Notes: generated by a model from the letters alone, not told the origin. 37,250 nt of DNA from Streptomyces cahuitamycinicus (GCF_002891435.1 NZ_POUC01000029.1:1-37250), one strand, 5' to 3'. Positions 22,844-31,599 are shown, counted from the stretch's first letter. A program made the numbers and translations.

Positions 22844-25672
22844 TCAGTCCTCCGCGGCCTTGGCGGCGGTCGCCGTCTTGGCGGCCGTCTTCTTCGCGGT
22901 GGTCTTCTTCGCCGTCGTCTTCTTCGCGGTCGTGGTCTTCTTCGCCGCGCTCTTCTTGGCCGTCGTCGTCTTCTTCGCCGGCGCCTTCTTGGCCGCCTTC
23001 TTCGCGGTCTTCTTCGCCGGCCCCTTGGCGCGCTTCTCGGCGAGCAGCTCGAAACCGCGCTCCGGGGTGATTTCCTCGACGCTGTCGCCGGAGCGCAGGG
23101 TCGCGTTGGTCTCCCCGTCGGTGACGTACGGACCGAAGCGGCCGTCCTTGACCACGACCGGCTTCTCGCTCACCGGATCGGTGCCCAGCTCCTTCAGCGG
23201 CGGCTTGGCCGCGGCCCGGCCACGCTGCTTGGGCTGGGCGTAGATCGCCAGAGCCTCCTCAAGCGTGATCGTGAAGAGCTGCTCCTCGGCCTGGAGCGAG
23301 CGGGAGTCGGTGCCCTTCTTCAGGTACGGGCCGTAGCGGCCGTTCTGCGCGGTGATCTCCTGGCCCTCGGCGTCGGCGCCGACGACACGCGGCAGCGACA
23401 TCAGCTTCAGGGCCTCGTCGAGGGTCACCGTGTCCAGGGACATCGTCTTGAACAGGGACGCCGTGCGTGGCTTGACCGCGTTCTTGCCCGTCTTCGGGGT
23501 GCCCTCGGGGAGGATCTCCGTCACATACGGGCCGTAGCGGCCGTCCTTGGCGACGATCGTGTGGCCGGTGGCCGGGTCCGTGCCCAGCTCGTAGTCGCCG
23601 CTCGGCTTGGCGAGCAGCTCCTCCGCGAGGTCGACGGTCAGTTCGTCGGGCGCCAGGTCGTCGGGGATGTCGGCGCGCTGGTGCTGCTCGGTGTCCTTCT
23701 CGCCGCGCTCGATGTACGGGCCGTAGCGGCCGACCCGCAGCACGATGCCGTTGGCCACCGGGAACGACGACACCTCGCGCGCGTCGATCGCGCCCAGGTC
23801 CGTCACCAGCTCCTTGAGGCCGCCGAGGTGGTCCCCGTCGCCGTTGCCGGCGTCGGCGGCACCGCCCCCGCCTGTGCCCTCGCCGAAGTAGAACCGCTTC
23901 AGCCACGGCACGGACTTCGCCTCGCCGCGGGCGATGCGGTCGAGGTCGTCCTCCATCCTGGCGGTGAAGTCGTAGTCGACGAGGCGCCCGAAGTGCTTCT
24001 CCAGGAGGTTGACCACGGCGAAGGACAGGAAGGACGGCACCAGGGCCGTGCCCTTCTTGAACACGTAGCCGCGGTCCAGGATCGTGCCGATGATCGACGC
24101 GTACGTCGACGGGCGGCCGATCTCGCGCTCTTCCAGCTCCTTGACCAGGGAGGCCTCGGTGTAGCGGGCCGGGGGCTTGGTGGCGTGCCCGTCGACCGTG
24201 ATCTCCTGGGCGCTCAGAGCGTCGCCCTGGGAGACCTGGGGCAGCCGGCGCTCGCGGTCGTCGAGCTCCGCGTTCGGGTCGTCGGCACCCTCCACGTAGG
24301 CCTTCAGGAAGCCGTGGAAGGTGATCGTCTTGCCGGACGCGCTGAACTCGACGTCCCGGCCGTCGGCCGCCGTGCCGCCGATCTTCACCGTGACGCTGTT
24401 GCCGGTCGCGTCCTTCATCTGGGAGGCGACGGTCCGCTTCCAGATCAGCTCGTAGAGCTTGAACTGGTCGCCGGTCAGTCCGGTCTCGGCGGGAGTGCGG
24501 AAACGGTCACCCGAGGGGCGGATCGCCTCGTGCGCCTCCTGCGCGTTCTTGACCTTCCCGGCGTACGTCCTCGGCTGCGGCGGCAGGTAGTCGGCGCCGT
24601 ACAGCTGCGTGACCTGGGCACGGGCGGCGGAGACCGCCGTGTCGCTCAGGGTCGTGGAGTCCGTACGCATGTAGGTGATGTAGCCGTTCTCGTACAGCTT
24701 CTGCGCGACCTGCATCGTGGCCTTCGCGCCGAAGCCGAGCTTGCGGCTGGCCTCCTGCTGCAGCGTCGTCGTACGGAACGGGGCGTACGGCGAGCGGCGG
24801 TACGGCTTGGACTCCACGGAGCGGACGGCGAACGGCGTCTGCTCCAGGGCGGCGGCCAGGGCGCGGGCGTTCGCCTCGTCGAGGTGGAGGGTGTTCGCGC
24901 TCTTCAGTTGTCCCAGGGAGTCGAAGTCGCGGCCCTGCGCGACCCGCCTGCCGTCGACGGTCTGCAGGCGGGCGACCAGCGACGACGGGTCCGACTGGTC
25001 TCCCGCGCGGCCGGTCGCGAAGGTGCCCGTCAGGTCCCAGTACTCAGCCGAACGAAAGGCGATGCGCTCGCGTTCCCGCTCCACCACGAGACGTGTGGCG
25101 ACCGACTGGACGCGGCCGGCCGACAGGCGCGGCATGACCTTCTTCCACAGGACCGGCGAGACCTCGTAGCCGTAGAGACGGTCGAGGATGCGGCGCGTCT
25201 CCTGGGCGTCGACCAGCTTCTGGTTGAGCTGGCGCGGGTTGGCCACGGCGGCTTGGATCGCGGCCTTGGTGATCTCGTGGAAGACCATCCGCTTGACCGG
25301 GACCTTGGGCTTGAGCACTTCCTGGAGGTGCCAGGCGATGGCCTCGCCCTCGCGGTCCTCATCGGTGGCGAGGAAGAGTTCGTCGGACTCCTTCAGCAGG
25401 TCCTTGAGCTTCTTGACCTGCGCCTTCTTGTCGGCGTTGACCACATAGATCGGCTGGAAGTCGTGTTCGACGTCCACACCGAGGCGGCGGACCTCGCCGG
25501 TGTACTTCTCGGGCACCTCGGCGGCGCCGTTGGGAAGGTCGCGGATGTGCCCGACGCTCGCCTCGACGATGTAGCCGGGGCCGAGATAGCCCTTGATCGT
25601 CTTCGCCTTGGCAGGCGACTCGACGATGACGAGTCGGCGGCCGCCCTTCGCGGTCTCGCTGGTCGGGGACAA
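22844..25672 (-). CDS. topA: DNA topoisomerase I
   Basis: This 942-residue type IA enzyme relaxes negative supercoils. The Toprim domain starts RRLVIVESPAKAKTIKGYLG, with the acidic ATDEDREGEAIAWHL. The catalytic Tyr is about residue 334 in GYITYMRTDSTTL. The C-terminal part has several GRYGPY-type repeat modules (DGRYGPYV, NGRYGPYLKKG, DGRFGPYV) in place of Cys zinc fingers. The last 60 residues are a Lys/Ala/Thr tail (KKTTAKKTTAKK pattern), known in actinobacterial TopA to aid DNA binding and processivity. The start is TTG at 25672, with GGAGAGAAG about 10 bases before it; no ATG or GTG fits better. Streptomyces topA is known to be induced when supercoiling rises. Confidence 0.95.
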   Translation of the reverse strand: MSPTSETAKGGRRLVIVESPAKAKTIKGYLGPGYIVEASVGHIRDLPNGAAEVPEKYTGEVRRLGVDVEHDFQPIYVVNADKKAQVKKLKDLLKESDELFLATDEDREGEAIAWHLQEVLKPKVPVKRMVFHEITKAAIQAAVANPRQLNQKLVDAQETRRILDRLYGYEVSPVLWKKVMPRLSAGRVQSVATRLVVERERERIAFRSAEYWDLTGTFATGRAGDQSDPSSLVARLQTVDGRRVAQGRDFDSLGQLKSANTLHLDEANARALAAALEQTPFAVRSVESKPYRRSPYAPFRTTTLQQEASRKLGFGAKATMQVAQKLYENGYITYMRTDSTTLSDTAVSAARAQVTQLYGADYLPPQPRTYAGKVKNAQEAHEAIRPSGDRFRTPAETGLTGDQFKLYELIWKRTVASQMKDATGNSVTVKIGGTAADGRDVEFSASGKTITFHGFLKAYVEGADDPNAELDDRERRLPQVSQGDALSAQEITVDGHATKPPARYTEASLVKELEEREIGRPSTYASIIGTILDRGYVFKKGTALVPSFLSFAVVNLLEKHFGRLVDYDFTARMEDDLDRIARGEAKSVPWLKRFYFGEGTGGGGAADAGNGDGDHLGGLKELVTDLGAIDAREVSSFPVANGIVLRVGRYGPYIERGEKDTEQHQRADIPDDLAPDELTVDLAEELLAKPSGDYELGTDPATGHTIVAKDGRYGPYVTEILPEGTPKTGKNAVKPRTASLFKTMSLDTVTLDEALKLMSLPRVVGADAEGQEITAQNGRYGPYLKKGTDSRSLQAEEQLFTITLEEALAIYAQPKQRGRAAAKPPLKELGTDPVSEKPVVVKDGRFGPYVTDGETNATLRSGDSVEEITPERGFELLAEKRAKGPAKKTAKKAAKKAPAKKTTTAKKSAAKKTTTAKKTTAKKTTAKKTAAKTATAAKAAED

Positions 25673-25749
25673 CTTCGCTCTTCTCTCCGGTCGACGCTGG
25701 GGCCTCCCCGGAGTCGCTCACCGGGGCTGGGTACGTGCTGACGCTGCGG

Positions 25750-25780
25750 AGTGTGACGGTACATCCCGCCCCCGTGTCAA
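25750..25780 (-). promoter_or_regulatory. Candidate promoter for topA
   Basis: On the minus strand a perfect -35 box TTGACA (25780-25775) is followed 17 bases later by GTCACA, or 19 bases later by CACACT. The -10 match is poor. Transcription would start about 70 bases before the TTG start of topA. Confidence 0.35.
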
Positions 25781-25918
25781 ACGGGAAAAGCCCGCAACGG
25801 CCACTCGAACGGTAACCCGACTACCACCAATCCTGCCGCCCGGCGTAGCGGGAGCCGGCCCGGCCCTGTGCGCACTGCGACGCCCCGGTCACCCGCGGGC
25901 ACGGCGCCGGAGGGGGCC

Positions 25919-26116
25919 TCAGAGGCGAGTGAAGCACCAGGTTCCGGCCGCCAGGGCGAGCACCGCGACGGCGCCGGCGAGGGTCGCCGACGCGACCGGC
26001 CTGACACCATCGGCGACGGGCCGGTCCTGACGCACGCGGGCCACCGTCCACGCCAGCAACCCGCCTCCGAACAGGGAGAACACCGCTCCCGCGAAGATCG
26101 CCGGTTCACTCTCCAT
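25919..26116 (-). CDS. Small membrane protein of unknown function
   Basis: This 65-residue protein has two predicted membrane helices (AIFAGAVFSLFGGGLLAW and ATLAGAVAVLALAAGTWCF). They are joined by a basic loop containing RVRQDRPVADG, and the topology suggests a hairpin with both ends on the same side. ATG 26116 is chosen over an upstream in-frame ATG at 26275, because codon bias and the hydrophobic pattern begin here; AAAAGGGG lies about ten bases before. It lies between topA and the methyltransferase gene on the same strand. I do not know a function. Confidence 0.7.
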   Translation of the reverse strand: MESEPAIFAGAVFSLFGGGLLAWTVARVRQDRPVADGVRPVASATLAGAVAVLALAAGTWCFTRL

Positions 26117-26286
26117 GCCCCGCCGCGCCCCTTTTCCGCTGTCCGCGCATCCCCAGCCAGGGGAGGCTGACACGCGCGGGCGGCGGGCAGGCGAAGCCGA
26201 GGTGAACGCAGAGGCGACCCGGTACCGGATCAAGGTCGTCCGGTTCCTCACGAACGTCTCGGACGAGGTGTTCAAATCGACTCGAA

Positions 26287-26348
26287 TTTGTTGGCGAGCC
26301 GCCTCGAAGTCCCCGGGTTTGTTGGCGAGCCGCCTCGAAGCCCCCGGG
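26287..26348. repeat. Two tandem copies of a 31-bp repeat
   Basis: Copies occupy 26287-26317 and 26318-26348 and differ at one base (T versus C at the 24th position of the unit). The unit begins TTTGTTGGCGAGCCGCC and ends CCCCGGG. It lies between the methyltransferase stop and the small membrane gene start. Confidence 0.9.
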
Positions 26349-26360
26349 TCGCACCTCGGC

Positions 26361-26377
26361 GGTCCGCTCAGCGGACC
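26361..26377 (-). terminator. Hairpin enclosing the methyltransferase stop codon
   Basis: GGTCCGC and GCGGACC pair perfectly around a three-base loop. On the minus strand that loop is the TGA stop codon (26370-26368) itself. It could terminate transcription or shape ribosome release. Confidence 0.5.
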
Positions 26378-27897
26378 GGCTCCAGGAACCCCTGCTCGAC
26401 CAGCAGCCGGATCTGGGCCGGTGTGCGGTCGCGCAGCAGCACCGGGTCCTCACCGATCAGCTGGGCGATGGCGTCGAGGATGCGTCCCGCGCTCATCGTG
26501 CCGTCGCACACGCCCGCGAAGCCCGCGCCGACCGTGTCCACCCGGGTCGCCCGGCGCATGCCGCGGTTCTGCCGCAGCACCACATGCTCGGGGTCCTCCG
26601 CGCCGGGCAGCCCGACCTGCTCCTGCACGACCTCGGCGGCGAGCCGGAAATGTCCTGCGAGCAGCGCGGCGTCGTCTTGGCCGCGCAGGTGGTCGAGCCG
26701 GTCGAAGTGGGCCTGGATCGTGTCACCGAGCGGCTGCTCGACCGGGTGCGGCCACTCCTCCACCGTGAGCGAGGGCACGGCGGCACTGGTCCTGCGCAGG
26801 GTGATCCAGCCGAGGCCGACGGCCTTCACCTTGCGCGCCTCGAACTCGTCGAGCCATGCGTCGTACCGGGCCTGGTACTCCGCCGCGTCACCCTGGTGGT
26901 CGCCCGCGTCACGCAGCCACAGCTCGGCGTACTGGTTGACGTCCTGCACCTCGCGCTGCACGATCCACGCGTCGCAACCCCGGGGCACCCATGACCTGAG
27001 CCTGTCCTGCCAGTCCTCCCCTTCCACGTGCTGCCAGTTGGCGAGGAACTGCGCGAACCCGCCCTCGTTCAGGCGGTCGCCCGCCTGCTGAACGAGCGTG
27101 CGGCACAGATCGTCCCCGCCCATCCCGCCGTCGCGGTAGGTGAGCCGGGCGCCGGGCGAGATCACGAAGGGCGGGTTGGAAACGATCAGGTCGTACGTCT
27201 CGCCGCTCCGCACGGGTTCGAAGAGGGAGCCCTCGCGCAGGTCGGCGGCCGCGGTGCCGGACAGCGCCAGCGTGAGAGCGGTGATGTGCAGGGCACGCGG
27301 ATTGCGGTCGGTGGCCACCACGCGCGTGGCGTGCTGGGCGGCGTGCAGGGCCTGGATGCCGGAGCCGGTGCCGAGGTCGAGCGCGGCGGCGACGGGCGTA
27401 CGGACGGTGATGCCTGCGAGGGTCATCGAGGCGCCGCCGACTCCGAGGACGACGCCCTCCTCGTGCCGGCCGATCCCGCCGGCGCCGCCGACCGCGCAGC
27501 CGAGGTCCGACACGATGAACCAGTCCTCGCCGCCGGGCCCGCCATAGGGCCGGACGTCCACCGTCGCGGCGAGTTCGTCCCCGCCGGCCCGGGCCAGCCA
27601 GCCGCTCTCCAGGCAGGCTTCCACGGGCAGGACCTCGGCCACGCGCGGGTGCGGCACGGGCTGCTGGAGCAGGAACAGCCGGACGAGCATCTCCAGGGGC
27701 GTGTCCCCGCGGGTCGCCCGGAGCGCGGGCACGATCTCGCTCCGGGCCAGCGCCGCGTACGCGGGGGCGCCGAGCAGTTCGAGCAGTCCGTCGGCGGTGA
27801 AGGAGGCCGCGAGCAGGGCGTCCCGGAGCCGGGCGGCGGCTTCGGGACGGTCGGAGGCGGGCAGCGTGGGCAGGGATGACTGGCTGGCGTTACTCAC
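26368..27897 (-). CDS. SAM-dependent methyltransferase with NPPF motif
   Basis: The protein is 509 residues from GTG 27897, which follows ATGGGGGC. The N-terminal 150 residues form a helical domain (RLRDALLAASFTADGLLELLG) like that seen in actinobacterial relatives of ribosomal RNA or protein methylases. The class I methyltransferase core has the SAM motif ALDLGTGSGIQALHAA near 175 and acidic VVATDRNPRAL. The catalytic motif is IVSNPPFVISPG near 240, of the N6-adenine or N5-glutamine type. The C-terminal 170 residues are a further conserved domain of unknown role, so the family is longer than HemK/PrmC. The substrate is probably rRNA, a protein glutamine or DNA; I cannot choose. A longer in-frame start exists at 28002 but lacks support. 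Confidence 0.9.
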   Translation of the reverse strand: MSNASQSSLPTLPASDRPEAAARLRDALLAASFTADGLLELLGAPAYAALARSEIVPALRATRGDTPLEMLVRLFLLQQPVPHPRVAEVLPVEACLESGWLARAGGDELAATVDVRPYGGPGGEDWFIVSDLGCAVGGAGGIGRHEEGVVLGVGGASMTLAGITVRTPVAAALDLGTGSGIQALHAAQHATRVVATDRNPRALHITALTLALSGTAAADLREGSLFEPVRSGETYDLIVSNPPFVISPGARLTYRDGGMGGDDLCRTLVQQAGDRLNEGGFAQFLANWQHVEGEDWQDRLRSWVPRGCDAWIVQREVQDVNQYAELWLRDAGDHQGDAAEYQARYDAWLDEFEARKVKAVGLGWITLRRTSAAVPSLTVEEWPHPVEQPLGDTIQAHFDRLDHLRGQDDAALLAGHFRLAAEVVQEQVGLPGAEDPEHVVLRQNRGMRRATRVDTVGAGFAGVCDGTMSAGRILDAIAQLIGEDPVLLRDRTPAQIRLLVEQGFLEPVR

Positions 27898-28126
27898 GCC
27901 CCCATTGTGGCCGCCGGCGCCAGTGCCGCACGCGCCCGTGCGGGAGTTCGCGTGAGCTTCGGCCGCCCGACACAAGGAGCTCAGCCGGTACGACATGCGC
28001 ACTGGACTCGGCAGTCACCGCAGGCCCTGCGGACACGTCCGGCTCAGCTCGATCGCCGTATCCCCTCCGTGCCGACGGTCGGTGACGCCGTCGGGCTTCG
28101 CGAACGGGCCCGCGGCGCGCTGCTGG

Positions 28127-28193
28127 CCGTCGGGCCTGCTCAGCAGCCGGACCTGGTCAGCCGTCGGGCCTGTTCATCCGTCGGGCCGCTCAG
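28127..28193. repeat. Four tandem degenerate 17-bp repeats
   Basis: The unit CCGTCGGGCCTGCTCAG recurs at about 28127, 28144 (diverged), 28161 and 28178, with a partial copy after. It lies between the lipoprotein stop and the methyltransferase start, in non-coding DNA. Confidence 0.75.
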
Positions 28194-28242
28194 CCGTCGC
28201 CATCCGGGTGCCGAGCCGCCCGCTGCCCTGTTCCCCGGCTTC

Positions 28243-28815
28243 TCAGCTCTGTGTGGCCCCCGCCGACGCCGTGGCCGACTTGCAGCTGGACTGCTTGGCC
28301 ATCGCCTGGCCTACCTCGCCCTCCTCCAGGTTCCTGAGGGCGTCGTTGCCGCTCTGGCTCAGCTTGTCCAGCTCGGTGGCGATGTCCTTCAGGCCGTCGG
28401 CGAACTTCCCCTGGTCCTTGGTGTCCAGCCCGTCGACCTGCTTCTTCAGGGAGGCGTACGAGGTGGAGATCGTGTTGAGCTCCTTGACCGCGTCCCGCTG
28501 CTTCTTCTCGCCGTTCTCGACGTCCGGCGCCCCGGCCTTGTTCACGGCGGTCCCGATCGCCTTGTAGGCGTCGGACATGTCCTGGAAGGCCTGTGCGTCG
28601 GTCTTCTGGACGTTCTCGGGCGTGCTGTTGTCCGAGGTCTCCTTCTGGATCGCGGCATTGGCCGACTCGATCTTCTTGGCCTGCGGCTGCACGGCGTCAC
28701 AGACCTGCTTGGCCCAGGAGTCCAGCTTCTCGTTGCTGTCGTCGCCGCCGCAGCCCGACAGCGCCAGTACCAGTACCGCACCGCCGGACAGTGCGGCCGC
28801 GAGCTTCTTGTTCAC
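28243..28815 (-). CDS. Small secreted lipoprotein of unknown function
   Basis: This 190-residue protein has a short signal peptide and lipobox LSGC, with the lipidated Cys at residue 22. The mature part is nearly all helical and charged: NEKLDSWAKQVCDAVQPQAKK, QKTDAQAFQDMSDAYKAIGT and LKKQVDGLDTKDQGKFADGL. A second Cys near the N-terminus and one near the C-terminus (KQSSCKS) may form a disulphide. GTG 28815 is chosen because GGAAGGGA precedes it; ATG 28833 is possible. It should sit on the outer face of the cell membrane as a helical bundle. Many Streptomyces have a similar gene next to hppA; no function is known to me. Confidence 0.85.
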   Translation of the reverse strand: MNKKLAAALSGGAVLVLALSGCGGDDSNEKLDSWAKQVCDAVQPQAKKIESANAAIQKETSDNSTPENVQKTDAQAFQDMSDAYKAIGTAVNKAGAPDVENGEKKQRDAVKELNTISTSYASLKKQVDGLDTKDQGKFADGLKDIATELDKLSQSGNDALRNLEEGEVGQAMAKQSSCKSATASAGATQS

Positions 28816-28932
28816 CGGTTTGGTCCCTTCCATGGCTCTCGGCCCCGGAACATACACGCCAGATGCACGACAACCGCACGCCGAACGTCTATTAAGACCG
28901 TTTTGTAACCTTTTGCACCAAGCGAGATAAGG

Positions 28933-28944
28933 CTCACGCGTGAG
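28933..28944. promoter_or_regulatory. Perfect 12-bp palindrome upstream of the lipoprotein gene
   Basis: CTCACGCGTGAG is fully two-fold symmetric and lies about 120 bases before the lipoprotein start, just upstream of an AT-rich stretch (28885-28930) that is the likely promoter. It could be an operator for a dimeric repressor. Confidence 0.4.
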
Positions 28945-28960
28945 CGTGTACCCACACAGC

Positions 28961-28998
28961 GCGGGCGGGCGACGCGTCAACGCGCGCCGCCCGCCCGC
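28961..28998 (-). terminator. Terminator hairpin after hppA
   Basis: GCGGGCGGGCG (28961-28971) pairs with CGCCCGCCCGC (28988-28998), an 11-bp GC-only stem 30 bases past the hppA stop. It separates hppA from the lipoprotein gene. Confidence 0.7.
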
Positions 28999-29027
28999 AC
29001 CTTGGAACTGGGGCTCGAAGGACCTCC

Positions 29028-31433
29028 CTACGAAACCACCGCCGGATCGGCCGACTTGGGCTCCGTCCCGGCGTTGTCTTCGTCACCCATGGCGATTCCT
29101 CGCCGCTTCGACACGTACACCGCACCGGCGATCACGACGAACGCGAGCGCGGCGATCAGGATCCGCACGCCGATGCTCTTGTCCGGGCCGTAGGAGAACT
29201 TGATCACCGCGGGCGCGATGAGCAGGGCCACCAGGTTCATGACCTTCAGCAGCGGGTTGATCGCGGGTCCCGCGGTGTCCTTGAAGGGATCGCCGACCGT
29301 GTCTCCGATCACGGTCGCCGCGTGGGCCTCGCTGCCCTTGCCGCCGTGGTGGCCGTCCTCGACGAGTTTCTTGGCGTTGTCCCAGGCGCCACCGGAGTTG
29401 GCGAGGAACACCGCCATCAGCGTGCCCGCGCCGATCGCGCCCGCCAGGAACGCGCCGAGCGGGCCGACGCCGAGCGTGAACCCGATGAAGACGGGCGCCA
29501 GCACGGCCAGCAGACCGGGCGTGGCGAGCTCGCGCAGGGCATCTCGGGTGCAGATGTCGACGACCTTGCCGTACTCCGGTTTCTCGCTGTAGTCCATGAT
29601 CCCGGGCTTCTCGCGGAACTGCCGCCGCACTTCGTAGACCACGGAACCCGCCGACCTCGACACGGCGTTGATCGCCAGCCCCGAGAAGAGGAAGACGACC
29701 GCGGCACCGGCGACGAGACCCACGAGGTTGTTGGGCTGCGAGATGTCCATCATCAGACTCATCGGGGCGCCTTCCCCGCTGAGTTGCTCGCCGACGTCCC
29801 GCGCGCCGGTGAAGATCGCGTCGCGGTACGACCCGAACAGTGCCGCCGCAGCGAGCACGGCCGTGGCGATCGCGATGCCCTTGGTGATCGCCTTGGTGGT
29901 GTTGCCGACCGCGTCCAGGTTGGTGAGCACCTGCGCGCCCGCGCCCTCGACGTCACCGGACATCTCCGCGATGCCCTGCGCGTTGTCGGAAACCGGCCCG
30001 AAGGTGTCCATCGCGACGATCACACCGACCGTGGTGAGCAGGCCGGTGCCGGCCAGCGCCACCGCGAACAGCGCCAGCATGATCGACGTGCCGCCGAGCA
30101 GGAATGCCCCGTACACCCCGAGGCCGATCAACAGGGCGGTGTACACGGCGGATTCGAGACCCACGGAGATACCGGCGAGGACGACGGTGGCCGGGCCGGT
30201 GAGGGAGCTCTTGCCGATGTCCCGGACGGGACGGCGGGTGGTCTCGGTGAAGTAGCCGGTCAGTTGCTGGATCAGGGCGGCGAGGATGATGCCGATGGCC
30301 ACCGCGACGAGCGCTAGGACCCGCGGGTCGCCGTCCTTGCCCAGGATCTCGGTGTCGGTGACACCGTCGAGCTCGGAGTACTTCCCCGGCAGGTAGACGA
30401 AGACGGCCACCGCCACCAGCACCAGCGAGATCACCGCGGAGATGAAGAATCCGCGGTTGATGGCGCTCATACCGCTGCGGTCGGCGCGCCTGGGCGCCAC
30501 CGCGAAGATGCCGATCATGGCGGTGATCACACCGATCGCCGGCACGAGCAGCGGGAAACCGAGCCCGGCGTCACCGAAGGCCGCCGAGCCGAGGATCAGC
30601 GCCGCGACCAGCGTCACGGCGTACGACTCGAAGAGGTCGGCCGCCATGCCCGCGCAGTCTCCGACGTTGTCGCCCACGTTGTCGGCGATGGTCGCGGCAT
30701 TGCGCGGGTCGTCCTCCGGAATGCCCTGTTCGACCTTGCCGACCAGGTCGGCGCCGACGTCGGCCGCCTTGGTGAAGATGCCACCGCCGACACGCATGAA
30801 CATCGCGATCAGCGCGGCCCCGAGGCCGAAGCCCTCGAGCACCTTCGGCGCGTCGGCCGCGTAGACCAGCACCACGCAGGAGGCACCGAGCAGGCCGAGG
30901 CCCACCGTGAACATGCCGACCACGCCGCCCGTGCGAAAAGCGATCTTCATCGCCTTGTGCGAAACGGTGGTCAGATCCTTTTCCGGCTCGCCTTCCGCCG
31001 GGGTGGCTTCACGTGCCGCCGCGGCGACACGCACATTGCTGCGTACGGCGAGCCACATGCCGATATAGCCCGTGGCCGCCGAGAACGCCGCTCCGATCAG
31101 GAAGAACACCGACCGTCCGGCACGCTGATTCCAGTCGTCCGCGGGCAGCAGCATGAGCAGGAAGAAAACGACCACGGCGAATACGCTGAGCGTGCGCAGT
31201 TGACGGGCCAGATAGGCGTTCGCGCCCTCCTGGACCGCTGCCGCGATCTCCTTCATGCTGTCGGTGCCCTCGCCGGCCGCGAGTACCTGGCGCACCAGGA
31301 CGCCCGCGACCGCCAGTGCCGCCAGTGCGACGACCGCGATGACCACGATGAGGATGCGGTTGCCATCGGTCAGCACCGCGGCTGCGAGGTCGGTGGGATG
31401 ACCCGACTGTTGTGAGAGGTAAAGCCCCGCCAT
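29028..31433 (-). CDS. hppA: Membrane-bound proton-translocating pyrophosphatase
   Basis: The 801-residue integral membrane pump hydrolyses pyrophosphate and moves protons across the cell membrane. About sixteen hydrophobic segments are visible. The substrate site is in DVGADLVGKVEQGIPEDDP followed by RNAATIADNVGDNVGDCAGMAADLFE (about residues 224-268). A second metal-binding set lies near the C-terminus (DNAKKLVEDG and TVIGDTVGDPFKDTAGPAINPL). The motif GNTTKA near residue 510 has Lys where potassium-dependent enzymes have Ala, so this is the potassium-independent type. ATG 31433 has a very strong site, AAGGAGGACGA. Length is normal for actinobacteria. It is transcribed away from the bldG pair's terminator and has its own promoter region. 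Confidence 0.96.
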   Translation of the reverse strand: MAGLYLSQQSGHPTDLAAAVLTDGNRILIVVIAVVALAALAVAGVLVRQVLAAGEGTDSMKEIAAAVQEGANAYLARQLRTLSVFAVVVFFLLMLLPADDWNQRAGRSVFFLIGAAFSAATGYIGMWLAVRSNVRVAAAAREATPAEGEPEKDLTTVSHKAMKIAFRTGGVVGMFTVGLGLLGASCVVLVYAADAPKVLEGFGLGAALIAMFMRVGGGIFTKAADVGADLVGKVEQGIPEDDPRNAATIADNVGDNVGDCAGMAADLFESYAVTLVAALILGSAAFGDAGLGFPLLVPAIGVITAMIGIFAVAPRRADRSGMSAINRGFFISAVISLVLVAVAVFVYLPGKYSELDGVTDTEILGKDGDPRVLALVAVAIGIILAALIQQLTGYFTETTRRPVRDIGKSSLTGPATVVLAGISVGLESAVYTALLIGLGVYGAFLLGGTSIMLALFAVALAGTGLLTTVGVIVAMDTFGPVSDNAQGIAEMSGDVEGAGAQVLTNLDAVGNTTKAITKGIAIATAVLAAAALFGSYRDAIFTGARDVGEQLSGEGAPMSLMMDISQPNNLVGLVAGAAVVFLFSGLAINAVSRSAGSVVYEVRRQFREKPGIMDYSEKPEYGKVVDICTRDALRELATPGLLAVLAPVFIGFTLGVGPLGAFLAGAIGAGTLMAVFLANSGGAWDNAKKLVEDGHHGGKGSEAHAATVIGDTVGDPFKDTAGPAINPLLKVMNLVALLIAPAVIKFSYGPDKSIGVRILIAALAFVVIAGAVYVSKRRGIAMGDEDNAGTEPKSADPAVVS

Positions 31434-31476
31434 TCGTCCTCCTTGACGCTTGGGCTGAGCTCAAGATGTGGACGGG

Positions 31477-31482
31477 ATTGTA
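31477..31482 (-). promoter_or_regulatory. Candidate -10 box for hppA
   Basis: On the minus strand TACAAT lies 44 bases before the hppA start, one base from the consensus. A matching -35 is unclear: TTGATC sits only 13 bases upstream, and TGTTTT sits at 17 bases. Confidence 0.35.
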
Positions 31483-31583
31483 GGTACCGGAACCTGATCA
31501 AAACAGAGCGCGATAAACGGAATTGGACTTCCGTGGTAATGCCCTGAAAGCATTCTTAGGCTGCCGGAGGGCACGCGAATGAT

Positions 31584-31599
31584 CGTGAACGAATTCACG
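31584..31599. promoter_or_regulatory. Inverted repeat between hppA and the anti-sigma-like gene
   Basis: CGTGAA and TTCACG flank CGAA in a less GC-rich stretch about 150 bases before the hppA start. It may be an operator for hppA; no regulator is implied by sequence. Confidence 0.35.

Noticed and set aside
22688..25741. A 1000-residue plus-strand frame opposite topA.
   Set aside because: It is the shadow of topA: Leu/Val/Arg/Gly-biased with no motif, while the minus strand has complete topoisomerase I motifs.
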